Positions 11,982-22,000 of a stretch of 64,000 nt of DNA are shown piece by piece (position 1 is the first letter of the stretch; each line of letters starts with the position of its first letter). The translations under genes and the position numbers were made by a program. The notes beneath the pieces were generated by a model. It saw nothing but the letters and a program-made list of their open reading frames with translations. It searched no databases and had not been told where the DNA came from. Source of the DNA: Hydractinia symbiolongicarpus (Eukaryota > Cnidaria > Hydrozoa > Anthoathecata > Hydractiniidae); assembly GCF_029227915.1 (NCBI RefSeq), contig NC_079883.1:2542001-2606000 (forward strand), read 5' to 3'.

Positions 11982-12166
11982 CTAGTTGTTATCCCGTTGA
12001 AAAATACACGGGATTGCCCGTCCTTTAAATTAACCCGTTGCAACGAAGTTGACAGAAATTTATCGCATTTGGTATTGATGCGCATTTTAAAAATTTCGCG
12101 TTTCCGTTACGGGACACGGCTTTCGCGGGCACACAGACAGACAGACGACGGCTATTATTAAAGAGA
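11982..12166 (-). mobile_element. Non-autonomous Helitron-like element (type A)
   Basis: Read on the minus strand, it starts TCTCTTTAATAATAGCCG, contains the family core CGTAACGGAAACGCGAAAT and TGCAACGGGTTAA, and ends with a hairpin (slightly decayed) and CTAG. Length 185 bp. It matches the intact type-A copy at 42385-42584. Confidence 0.65.
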
Positions 12167-12627
12167 AGAGACACTCCGATACGCAATGGCACTCAACATA
12201 ACTTGTGATATTTTCATAGTTTTCCCCCTTAGCCGTCCATACTAAAGAACGGTAAAATCACTCTCCTTCTCTTACTCGTTGAAGTTTTAATGTGCTGGAA
12301 AATACAATAATCAGTAAAACAGCAACAAACTGCTCACACACTCGTGAAAATGCATCAGTTAAGAATTCAACAGTAATTTTTATGCAAAAGGTGGATCCGT
12401 TTCAGAAACTTTTACCTCCCAAATTAAATAAAGAATGCTACATCCTATAATTTCTGTCCAAAAATTTCTTATTGATTAGTGTCACACAAAAACAATGTGT
12501 TATAAACACCCATTTTAGTTAATTTTTATAAAATAAGCGATGTCTCACCTTTTGTCAATCTCGTATCCAGGGCTTCTTTTCAACTTTCTAATATGTGACA
12601 TAGCACGAAAAAACTAAGAAAAACTCG

Positions 12628-12716
12628 AGATTGACCTTTCTCAAGTGTCCATAATTAAAACAAGATAAAAGGGATTGACCTTTCTAAGGTGTCCATAATT
12701 AAAACTAGATAAGAGG
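12628..12716. repeat. Two-copy tandem repeat (~44 bp)
   Basis: Two adjacent copies of a unit beginning GATTGACCTTTCT and containing GTGTCCATAATTAAAAC differ at a few bases. No coding content. Confidence 0.6.
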
Positions 12717-13464
12717 GCAAAAGGGTTCAAGGTAAACTATGAGCATTAGAAACAGTTAACCACAAGTATTTTAATGACCAGTGGGAAACGTCTCAACCAT
12801 CACAAGAACGACTTTAACAACTCGTTCTTTAGAAAATGACTCATTAATGTTTTGCCTTAGCATGTAACAACTTCGTCCCCAGGATGACTTGTATCTCTTC
12901 TAAAGGCTGCAATTAATAATAAACCATTTTAATATATGTAGAACTTTTAGCTTTAATTTTTAAGGAAGATTAGTATTTTTTGAATCTTTCTCCCCAGATA
13001 AGACTGTCAAGTAAACAATAGCGGCTCTGACAATAAGCAACAAATCCTGGACTCAAGGACGTGTTTTTTATGGGTCTCAGCGGTTTTTCATAATAAAAAG
13101 TTGTTGGTATGGCATCTTATATAAGCAATAGCCATAAGTTTAAAGAAAATTTTCTCAAAATGATTCCTATTTAAATTTATTTTTCAACATTTGGAATTTT
13201 TTGCATCTATAATGATATGCATGAAAAACAAAGAAAACTCCTGCGTAGTTGAGAAATTCTTTTACTGAAATTATAATTTACTTTCGTTGACACATAAATA
13301 AGGGGTTAATTAATATATAGTAATTCTCTTTTGTTCACTAATTACTTGAGTATCAAATAATTAACCCACCATGAATATGATACATTTATTAAGTTCCTTC
13401 TAACGTACGGTAGTCAGTTAAAAATTAAACATAAAACAAATGAAGAGAGAAAAGGGGCTGCAAA

Positions 13465-15969
13465 ATGCTAAAGAGTTTCAACATAATTAAGTGGTTTGCG
13501 TTGGTATCTTTGACAGGAGCAATAATGGAATTTCCCTGGATAGATTTTTCCAATGGAATAGGAATTCTAAATGCCGATAGGTCCCTGTGCTCAAGCAATA
13601 CTACATTTTCTCGTTGCTGTAAATGCAATGAAAACTGTTGGGCTTTCAACGAATGTTGCATTGACAAACTGTGGAACGAAACTGACCCGATTCCGTTAAA
13701 TGAATATTTAAGTCGATTTATCAAAAGAAGCAAGTTATCTATAAATCAGATGAATAGATTGCAAAACACCAGTATTCTTGGAAAATCAAACGTGTTTAGT
13801 TCCATCTCAACATGTACAGACATGTCAAAGATAAAGAATGTTCAAGGTTGTTTGAACAAAAATAACAGCACCTCTGTGGAATATTTAGTACCAGTAGAAG
13901 GATCAGATGGTTACGTGTACAAAAACATCTTTTGTGCTAACTGCAACAATGTAAAAAGTTTTCAATTCGTTAATATGTATTTAACATGTTTAGGTGCTGA
14001 TAATACAACATATGAAGATTTCTTAAACCGCAAAAGTTGCACGATTCATGTGCACGCAGAAGATAAGATAAGGAGGTATAAACACAGGTATGATGATTAT
14101 AGCAATGGAAGTGAAAGGAGTTTTAAATTATGCAAGACTTATCATGGAGGCCCATATTACAGTAAGTCAAAAAAAAATGCTTCTAAAGGAAACACTTTTC
14201 CCGAATTATTCGATTTAACACGAACGAACGAACGTCCTTTGTTAACCTTTGTTAAAAAATCATGTCATCGTAACAAAATATTTGATATCGTTAAACAAGC
14301 TTGCGTTGAAACATTTTGTCCTCCAGAATACACTAGAGTTGATAACACTTGTGTTAGAAAAAACAAAATATCCGTTGCAGCAAATACAAATCCAATGGGC
14401 ACAGGTTGGACGATGGAAAATATATCAATTTATATTATTTTAAAGAAAAAAGAGCTCGATTTTCAAATCGACCCTCAACTGGCAAAGAATATGATAAAAA
14501 ACTACACCAACTTGGATGTGAATAATTTTATCCAGAAAGAAGATGAAATCGTCTATACGCAATACAGCCGAAATATGAGCCACAGTTTCAACATCACAAA
14601 AGCATTGTCTGCCATGCCACACTATGACATGAAAATATTTTTAACAAGCGGAACACCTACCTATCTTCCAGTCAACAAGACGTTTTTCCCTATCTTAAGA
14701 TTCCCCAACAACAGTTTGTGCGCTCGACCAGAGTTGGTCGAAAAGAAAAAGTTAATTACTTTTCAATTATACAATGCTTTACAATTAACAAAGACAACTG
14801 GCAATACAAATTTCTTTATTTCTATTTCAAAGGAAGGAATATTTCGCATGGAATACTCATGCAAAGAATTCTTTTTGAAAACAAATTGTTTGTTGACTAA
14901 CGTAACTCAAAAATTTATGATAACGTCAAACCTTACTTTAAAGATTGAAGGAGAGAAGAGAGTTTATTCACCCTCAGAATATACGCTGATTGACAAAAGT
15001 GTTGCTCTTTGTGTTAATAACCAAAACATGCCACCAACCACACAGCATGTTAATGCACCACCATGGCAAGCTACTGTGAAAGACGTCTTATTTAAAGAAT
15101 TTATAATTGGAACTGCAATAAGCATCATATGTTACATTTGGTTGCTGCATAAAGTTATTAAAAACTGTAGCTGTTATGTGGCGCAGCAGAATATGGCAGC
15201 TTTGTGTTTTTCTCTTCTTGTTTCTGACAGTTTGTTTTTCCTTCACGTTGTTCAATTTCAAAGAATTAATAATTATTGTTGGAGCATAGCTGTAATTCTT
15301 CATTGGTTATTTCTCGTCACACATATGCTTGTTGTCGTAATAGCTTACGAGTTTTTTATGACATTTCGTCAGAAAATGAATGTCCAACAATCCAAGAGCA
15401 ACAAGCGTTTTATGAAATATTGCATTTTTGCAACATTGCTGCCCGCTTCTCTGGTTATCACACTAGCTGCAACAGATAAGTACCATGTTCTGCAAATTGG
15501 TTATGGCAGTGTTGAAAATATTTGCTGGATTGAAAACATGTACGCCCGGTTGTTTTCCTATATTGTGCCGTTTGTTTCTGTTTGTTTCTTTGCTTCAGGA
15601 GCACTTCTTATTGCAGTCAGAAATATTCAAATTGTAAAGAAAAACTGTGCAATGGCGATGAACCGGACAATGAATGATGGCAACAAAACAGCTAAACTTG
15701 CTTTAAAGTTGATTGTTATTCTTGGCATTGTTGAAGTGATTGGTATCATACAAATTGCCAAAGACAATTTATCAGAAAAAGAGCAAATTTTTAATGCTGT
15801 TTTTCAACTAATTTACAACACATTGAGAAGTTTCAAAGGACTTCTATGGTTAGTAACTGCATACTATACACGAACAAGAAGATTGCGAAAAAAATTTATG
15901 TCAAGAGTTTCTGGAAGGAAATATAATTTCGCATTGAAAAAAGAACCTCGAATAATGATGCCGACTTAA
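13465..15969 (+). CDS. Somatomedin-B / adhesion-like 7TM receptor, copy 2
   Basis: A single-exon gene of 834 residues, in tandem with copy 1 about 3.2 kb upstream. The ATG at 13465 starts a signal peptide (MLKSFNIIKWFALVSL). An ATG at 13440 is out of frame and would be an upstream ORF. The SMB-like knot reads SRCCKCNENCWAFNECC, with one more cysteine than copy 1. Residues ~170-265 differ strongly from copy 1, while the blocks on each side and the 7TM part (from ~542) are nearly identical even in DNA. TM7 has the same SFKGLLW signature and no GPS is visible. The cytoplasmic tail (TRRLRKKFMSR...) diverges. AATAAA at 16077 is well placed for polyadenylation. The high identity implies recent duplication or gene conversion. 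Confidence 0.85.
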   Translation: MLKSFNIIKWFALVSLTGAIMEFPWIDFSNGIGILNADRSLCSSNTTFSRCCKCNENCWAFNECCIDKLWNETDPIPLNEYLSRFIKRSKLSINQMNRLQNTSILGKSNVFSSISTCTDMSKIKNVQGCLNKNNSTSVEYLVPVEGSDGYVYKNIFCANCNNVKSFQFVNMYLTCLGADNTTYEDFLNRKSCTIHVHAEDKIRRYKHRYDDYSNGSERSFKLCKTYHGGPYYSKSKKNASKGNTFPELFDLTRTNERPLLTFVKKSCHRNKIFDIVKQACVETFCPPEYTRVDNTCVRKNKISVAANTNPMGTGWTMENISIYIILKKKELDFQIDPQLAKNMIKNYTNLDVNNFIQKEDEIVYTQYSRNMSHSFNITKALSAMPHYDMKIFLTSGTPTYLPVNKTFFPILRFPNNSLCARPELVEKKKLITFQLYNALQLTKTTGNTNFFISISKEGIFRMEYSCKEFFLKTNCLLTNVTQKFMITSNLTLKIEGEKRVYSPSEYTLIDKSVALCVNNQNMPPTTQHVNAPPWQATVKDVLFKEFIIGTAISIICYIWLLHKVIKNCSCYVAQQNMAALCFSLLVSDSLFFLHVVQFQRINNYCWSIAVILHWLFLVTHMLVVVIAYEFFMTFRQKMNVQQSKSNKRFMKYCIFATLLPASLVITLAATDKYHVLQIGYGSVENICWIENMYARLFSYIVPFVSVCFFASGALLIAVRNIQIVKKNCAMAMNRTMNDGNKTAKLALKLIVILGIVEVIGIIQIAKDNLSEKEQIFNAVFQLIYNTLRSFKGLLWLVTAYYTRTRRLRKKFMSRVSGRKYNFALKKEPRIMMPT

Positions 15970-16076
15970 TTAAACTTTGTGTTAATGCTTGACTGAGAAA
16001 GATTCATAATAAGTGGCAAAATTCCGTGGCTGCGTTATCACAAATTTTTTTTGTATTTTAATGATTATGATTTTGT

Positions 16077-16082
16077 AATAAA
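16077..16082 (+). terminator. Poly(A) signal AATAAA of 7TM receptor 2
   Basis: Canonical AATAAA about 108 bp after the receptor stop codon, followed by a T-rich stretch. Confidence 0.6.
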
Positions 16083-16416
16083 AGTTTTAAATATTATCCT
16101 TCTTTCAAAAGCCAACCTGTTGCGTTATTGTGCATAGAAAACTCTTATAAACCGATGTCATATAAGCTAAATATTACAAAAACAAAGGTAATATTTTTGT
16201 CATTATATTCTCAAATTATGTGTGCACAAACGCAGAGGAACTGCCAACGGCTTTTCATATGGTTGCAACAAGCTTGGCGTATGTATATGTTGCAGTCTGA
16301 GTTATCACCATTATTTGCTTTGGCGTATAAAACAGTGATTGGCAACACCGTGTGTTGAATGCTTTAAATCTCATAGCTGCTTTTTGTTTGATAACCAAAT
16401 AGTATACATTGCATAA

Positions 16417-16537
16417 CTAGTCGGTGGCTCGTGGAAAAATCCACATGTTTGCCTGTTTTTTATGCCTCGCGTGCGTCTCGGTATTTACGGTACCATTTTG
16501 CGTGACAGAGACACGTATACGGGTATTATAATATAGA
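16417..16537 (-). mobile_element. Helitron-like element (type B), array member 1
   Basis: On the minus strand it starts TCTATATTATAATACCCG, has a GGATTTTTCCAC hairpin near its end and finishes CTAG at 16420-16417. It abuts the next element with no spacer. Confidence 0.7.
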
Positions 16538-16665
16538 CTAGTCATCAGTCTGTGGAAAAATCCACAGGGTCGCCCGTCCTTTATATATCACATTTCGTGT
16601 TTTCGTAACAGGACGCGAATTTCGCGGACAGACAAACAGACGGAATACGGCTATTATTAAAGAGA
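16538..16665 (-). mobile_element. Helitron-like element (type A), array member 2
   Basis: On the minus strand it starts TCTCTTTAATAATAGCCG and ends with a CTGTGGATTTTTCCACAG hairpin and CTAG. Its terminal CTAG directly adjoins the 5' TC of the element at 16417-16537. The interior is shortened compared with the 200-bp copy at 42385. Confidence 0.7.
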
Positions 16666-16728
16666 CTAGTCTATTATATGCCGCATTTCTGCGCAGAGAC
16701 AAACAGACGACGGCTATTATTATAGAGA
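16666..16728 (-). mobile_element. Truncated Helitron-like element, array member 3
   Basis: On the minus strand it starts TCTCTATAATAATAGCCG and ends at CTAG immediately before array member 2, but only about 63 bp remain and the hairpin is lost. Confidence 0.5.
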
Positions 16729-16965
16729 AATTTGCCTGCCAACCATGATTTAAGATATTAGTTTAGTCACATATTCTTAAAATCACACGTCCCTTTATTA
16801 CACTAAGGTAGACAATGATTATACGAGATACCGTACCAGTGACATCTGTATAATGTTGTAGACGAAAGAGTAACAATTAAAAGCTAATATTAGTTCCCAT
16901 ATCCCTTTAATAAAGCCGTTTTCCATGTGTTGTGCATGTCAAAAATGTTGTTTTACGGAAACTGC

Positions 16966-17068
16966 AATATATAAAGTCTGTTTCTCTGTTTGTGTTTTGT
17001 ACGGAGACACAAAATACGATATAAAAAGACTAGGCGACCACGTGGATTTTTCCACAGGTTGAAGACAC
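16966..17068 (+). mobile_element. Degenerate Helitron-like copy (type B)
   Basis: Contains a TCTGTTTCTCTGT-like 5' part, GATATAAAAAG and the hairpin CGTGGATTTTTCCAC, in the order of type-B copies. The terminal CTAG is not preserved, so the boundaries are approximate. Confidence 0.35.
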
Positions 17069-17314
17069 GCAAATTGGCTACAGCAGTAGAAAGGCACGCG
17101 AAATGCGGTTAAGGTGGCAGTGATTTTTTTAAAAATCTTTTTTTTGCATAATTAGTTACGAAAGGTTATTTTCAGACTATATATCCATATTTTTTCTGTT
17201 ATAACACGATTTGATGGCTAAAATACTATTATCTTTCACCAAAAATATTCAGCCTCAAAAATTCCTCTTTAAAATAAAATTCATGAATAAATAATTAGTT
17301 CAGCCGAATATAGT

Positions 17315-17480
17315 TTAAAGGGGGATTTTCACAAAGTGAATTGAACAGCGAATTCGACGGCGAATTGTATCTGAGCATGCGCAGTTTTGTTTGTTTTGAT
17401 TTTGCATCGAACTGCGCATGCTCAGATACAATTCGCCGTCGAATTCGCCGCTCAATTCGCTTCGTGAAAATCCCCCTTAA
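17315..17480. mobile_element. TTAA-flanked foldback MITE with ~70-bp arms
   Basis: Two long, nearly perfect inverted arms (about 17319-17385 and 17410-17476) are separated by a 24-bp spacer. The ends read AGGGGGATTTTCAC and GTGAAAATCCCCCT, and TTAA stands at both outer edges (17315-17318, 17477-17480). A TTAA duplication is typical of piggyBac-type elements. The arms contain the self-complementary GAGCATGCGCAGTT. No protein is encoded; apparent reading frames through it are artefacts. Confidence 0.75.
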
Positions 17481-18874
17481 GTCTACGTGGTTGCGAAATT
17501 GTACAGAAAGAAATGACGTAATTGTTAAAGAGAAACGTTAATAACAACAAAGATGGCGCATTATGTAGAAATTTAAGACGATATTCATTATGCTACACTG
17601 CACGAGCTTTAACTTTTGATAGCATTTTCGTTTTACTTTAAAATTTTCAGATATGCTTGGTGAATCATGCAGCGATGATACGGTGTGCGAAAATCTTTTT
17701 ATTCGGGATATTTTTCTTTTACCAACGTTCGATGCAGCAGGGGATGCTAACAAAGAATCTTTTAAAAAAAACAAAAAGCTATTGTTAAAAAAATAAGAAT
17801 GAACAAAAAAATCCGCTCACCGTTTTAACAGGGTTAACCCGAGGTTCATTTAAAAACAGAAGCTGATGAAATATAACGAGATTGTAAAAAGTTAGAGCTC
17901 GTAGAAGCCGATTTTTTTCTTGTTTTTGATACATTTTTTAAAAGAAATTTCTGCTGACTCAGCAATTTTAGTGTTGAGTTAAAATCATTTTATTATGTAT
18001 TAAGGCCTATATTTTTAGGAAATAGTAAAAGAAAATGGTATAAATAAAACACTGAGTAAATAATTCAGGTATTTGGACAGCTAAAAAAGTGTTTCTGCCA
18101 CCTTAAAAAAATCAACCAGGATCATGTCAAGAGGATTTTGGTGCATTTAAAGCTCGCATTTGCACTACTAAAGTCGTGAAAGCAGAACAATCGCGCAACT
18201 AGACAACCACCTGGGATATCAATTCTACTCTCATGTTGAACACAACGCGAAAAGGTCCAATTGAGACCTTTACAGACTTTCTGCTCTAATCGATAAGATT
18301 CCTGAAATGGAAAGCTCCATAAACAGGTCTGATTTCATTGAATGTATGTTATTTATTTATTTTTCGGAGTAAAAGATTTAAACGACTATTCAAAATAACA
18401 ATGTATGTCAATAGACGAATAGCCTATGTGGCAACTTTCTTATAACGCAAAACATTGCATTGTCTTTGATCATTGTAGTTACCATTATCATGTGCATTCA
18501 CCTTCTGCTGGCGCTAGATTTTGGTCTGGTGCCCGATAAGAAAATAATCTATATTTGATTGCAAAAATGACTTTAAGACCAGGATTGAAATCCAGTTTAG
18601 TTTTACCACCATCTTGGCAAGTAAAGTCAAAACTCCTGTGAATAATAGATGAATTAATTAATTCTGTCTAAGTAATTGTTTTTACTAGCATTAATAGGGT
18701 AAGACAACAAGAGTAACGAGGATCTGTGGCTTCAAATGTTGCTCCCCTCTACTTCAAGAACAAATTCACCGGCGCTACTCGAGAGCTTTATACATAAAGC
18801 TTATACATAGAGCTCTGTACATAAACCGTAGATATAAAGTAACGTAAAGGAACGTAAAGTAACGTAAAGACAAG
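17481..18874. other. Intergenic, nothing recognised
   Basis: AT-rich with no supported gene. The last ~50 bp before the LINE carry short GTAACGTAAAG repeats that may belong to the element's 5' UTR. Confidence 0.4.
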
Positions 18875-19175
18875 ATGGCGGAACGTGCGGTCACTGGCTT
18901 GTGGCTGACAGTTTTTATTTTCATAGTTTGGCTTACGGTTTTCCGAGTGAGTAAAAAGAATTTTTGTACAAACGATGGTGTTAGTATTACAATGAATGCA
19001 GAGGATATGTATGAGCAGGAGAACTTTGCTTTATCATCTTTATTTACACAGAAGAAAAATTATTCGAAATTCAAACCGAGATCGCTGTTACACATTTTAG
19101 TGATCTTATGTGGAGATGTGGAGACATGTCCTGGTCCTAATCCATATATGGAGAATTTGACAAAAAAAAAGGAAT
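18875..19175 (+). pseudogene. LINE N-terminal segment with 2A-like motif
   Basis: Starts at the ATG at 18875 (MAERAVTGLWLT), with a hydrophobic run at residues ~10-25 like a signal peptide. The motif GDVETCPGP is encoded at 19112-19138. Canonical 2A ribosome-skipping sequences end DxExNPGP, and here Asn is Cys, which should abolish skipping. The frame is lost at an A-run around 19161-19170; the endonuclease continues in another frame. 2A-like sequences at LINE N-termini are known from several animal non-LTR elements. Confidence 0.7.
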
Positions 19176-19176
19176 A

Positions 19177-20291
19177 CGCATATTTCATCAAAATATCAGA
19201 GGTTTATTACAAAGTTTTGAAAAAATCCAATCGTTTTTTGGTTTGTATAAAAACGTAGATTTATTAACACTATCCGAAACACATATTAATTCTCACAGTT
19301 TTAACGATGACGATAGTTCAAGTTCATTAAAAAAAACAGAACAAATGGTACCCACGGTGGTGTTGTCATGTATATATCAGATAAAATCAGTTGGAAACGA
19401 AGGAAAGATCTTGAAAGAGATGAAGTTGAAGTTATCATTATAGAAATATTCCAGAAAAAGTCAAAAAGTTTCTTAGTTGGGAGTTTTTACAGACCCCCGG
19501 ATGGGTCAAATTATCTTCACGCACATTTTAACAACATTTTCGATGATATGTTAACTCACATTAACAGTACAAATCTTGAGACAATAATCCTCGGGGACTT
19601 CAATGTTAACTACGGAAATAAAAATGTATGCAGAGAATTAAAAGACTTTATTATTTTGCTCGGTTTTGTTCAATTGATAACTAAACCAACTCGAGTGACT
19701 GAAGATACGAGTACTATAATTGACATTATTTTAACTAACAACAAAAGTTTAATATCTACGGTTGATGTAGCACCATTTGATTTCAGCGATTATGTCATGA
19801 TAGGATGCGTGCGTAAAATGAATCACGTTAAATACCAATTCAAAACTATTACATGTCGTAATTATTCAAAATACAACAAATCGCATATGTCCCGTGATCT
19901 TAAATCGGAAGAGCGGAATGCACTTTATGATATGACTGATGTAAATCGTGCATGGACATTTTTCAAAGATATTATATCAATGGTATATAATAACCATGCT
20001 CCCAAGATAACCAAACGAGTAAAGGGAAGACATTCTCCATGTCTCACACAGGAAGTAAAAGGGCAGATTAATCATAAAGATCAATTGTTACGCAAAGCGC
20101 GAAGATCTAAAAATAAAAACGACTGGACTTCATTTAAAATTGCCAGAAACCACTGCAACAATTTAGTTCGACAAGCAAAAAGAACTTACCATCAAGATTT
20201 ATTGTACGAAAATCGAAACAATCCTCGAAAATTTTGGAAAGTTTTAAAGTCAGTTATTCCGTCCAACAGTAAAACACCTGAATCCTGTTGA
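19177..20291 (+). pseudogene. LINE APE-type endonuclease (frameshifted, catalytic His lost)
   Basis: The N-terminal part is read in one frame from about 19183 (HQNIRGLL... LTLSETHIN, catalytic Glu). After about 19320 it continues in another frame (MYISDK..., GSFYRPPDG, ILGDFNVNYG, PTRVT). The C-terminal catalytic SDH motif reads SDY here, so the active-site histidine is gone. The segment ends with a linker rich in basic residues (RNNPRKFWKVLKS) typical of the EN-RT junction and a stop at 20289-20291. Confidence 0.75.
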
Positions 20292-20358
20292 CGACCAAGC
20301 CAGTAACCGTTCGAAAGCAAACAAGTTTTGTAATTTCTTTAGTACTGTTGCTCGAGAT

Positions 20359-21646
20359 TTGAAGAATCGTTTTATACCACTCGTCAATTTCGCTTGGAAA
20401 CATCAACAACAGAATCGTTCTAGAACTGAGGAAGTCTTTGAGTTTTCATATGTCAGCAAAGTGTACATCCAAAAAGAACTGAAATCGTTAAAGCGTAACA
20501 AAGCAAATGGGTTTGATGATTTACCTCCTAACTTGATAAAGGACAGTGCCAAGATGATTTCAAAACCAATGGCATTTATTGTAAATCTTTCTTTAAAGAC
20601 CGGAGTTGGCATTTATTGTAAATCTTTCTTTAAAGACCGGAGTTATGCCAACTGAATGGAAAATTGCTTTGATCAAACCTCTTCACAAATCTGGAGAACG
20701 AGCAAATCCCGATAATTACCGCCCTATTTCAATACTGCCTGTGCTGTCCAAAATTATGGAAAAAGCTGTCCACAATCAATTGAGTGAATATTTAGAATCC
20801 AACAATTTACTGTCAGAGAAGCAATTTGGCTACCGTAAAAAGAGATCGACCGAGCTTGCAACAGTATTATTGTTAGATGATATAAGAAAAGCTGCAGACA
20901 AAGGAAAAATTACTGGCACGATATTCATTGACTTATCGAAAGCTTTCGATACCCTTGGGCACGCAACCCTTTTAGCAAAGTTAAAACAATATGGGGTAAG
21001 CAATATCACACTTCAGTGGTTTGAGAGCTATTTGTTTGACAGAAAACCAATTGTTGGTTTTGACGATGAGTTATCCGATTCTTATCCTGTTTTGTGTGGG
21101 GTGCCACAAGGTTCTATCCTTGGATCTCTACTGTTTTTAGTTTTCTTTAACGATTTTCCGGACATTCTGAAAACAGCTGACGTTGTGGAATTCGCTGATG
21201 ATACTGTTATCTACGTTTCTTCAAACAAAATTTCTCAGATAGAAGAATTGTTAAATAATAATTTAAAGAACATCAGCTCATACTTTCGAGAAAATGAACT
21301 TGTGATTAATTTAAAACCTGGAAAGACTGAGTGCGTGCTATTTGGGACAGCAAAAAGATTATCAATGTCAAAAGTTGACTTTGCATTGCTTTTTGACGGA
21401 GTACCAATCAATGTGACTACATCTTATAAATATCTTGGTACATTACTCGATCACACTCTTAATATTGGTCCGCAATTTGATAGTATATACAAAAAGGCCT
21501 CGTCAAAGTTAAGGTTGTTGTGTAAAGTCAAGTATTTCTTGAACGAAGAAGCTATCAGACGTGTTTATCGATCTCTCATACAATCTGTTATTCGATATAA
21601 TTGCTTGTTATTTTTAAATTTAACAGCAACACAATCACAAAAATAA
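20359..21646 (+). pseudogene. LINE reverse transcriptase (frameshifted)
   Basis: RT palm/fingers motifs are clear: LKSLKRNKANGFDDLPP, WKIALIKPLHKSG, NYRPISILPVLSK, FGYRKKRSTELA, a catalytic FIDLSKAFDT, GVPQGSILGSLLF and FADD (codons at about 21191-21202). A 37-bp tandem duplication at 20571-20644 throws the first fragment out of frame; the second fragment resumes from about 20606. A stop at 21644 truncates the C-terminus, whose remnants continue to about 21935. Confidence 0.85.
20571..20644 (+). repeat. 37-bp tandem duplication inside the RT
   Basis: The unit beginning GGCATTTATTGTAAATC and ending GACCGGAGTT is present twice head to tail (20571-20607, 20608-20644) and identical by eye. Since 37 is not a multiple of 3, it frameshifts the reverse transcriptase. 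Confidence 0.9.
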
Positions 21647-22000
21647 CGATCGTTGGATAGACGAGCAATAACGCAAACAAAAGATGCGAGTATCAACACA
21701 TTAGACATGATTTAAAAACATGCTGTTAAGTTGGTAAAAAAATTTTTGGATGGTGATTGTTGCTCGAATTTTGATAATTATTTTACTTTAAACTCCCATA
21801 ATTTATGAACTAGAAATCAAAATGTTCTTTTAAAAATTCCTAAAATAAAACTTAAGTTTGCTCGGTCGGGTTTCTTCTTTCAAGGAGCTAGGCTTTTCAA
21901 CTCCTTGCCCAAGGAGATCCGGCAGAGTAGACATGAGTTTAGTTAAAATTTACTAAATTTCATACTTTAGGTTTTCTCGTAATATACCTTTTAGATTGTT

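Larger units (their letters stand above)
10217..13464. other. Inter-receptor spacer with transposon remnants
   Basis: No gene is seen. It contains a degenerate Helitron-type hairpin end near 10806-10860 and inverted GTCCGTTAATTCGAAC-type sequence at about 10870-10925, possibly the end of a pogo/Tigger-like element (weak). A reverse-strand Helitron-like copy lies at 11982-12166, a two-unit tandem repeat at about 12628-12716, and a CTTCGTCCCCAGG half-site near 12871. Confidence 0.5.
18875..22000 (+). mobile_element. Decayed non-LTR retrotransposon (CR1/Jockey-like LINE)
   Basis: In order on the plus strand: a hydrophobic N-terminus with a 2A-like motif, an APE-type endonuclease, a reverse transcriptase with FADD, and a C-terminal tail remnant (KLVKKFLDGD... 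GARLFNSLPKEIRQ) read through stop codons to about 21935. Frameshifts, a 37-bp duplication and stops break the ORF, so this copy is dead. The 3' end is uncertain; a TA-rich or AATAAATAAATA stretch near 22260-22363 could be the true tail. Clade is inferred from the EN-RT layout and motifs only. Confidence 0.85.

Noticed and set aside
17341-17541. Protein-coding frame across the hairpin element
   Set aside because: It is forced by the inverted arms of the TTAA-flanked MITE and matches no protein pattern.
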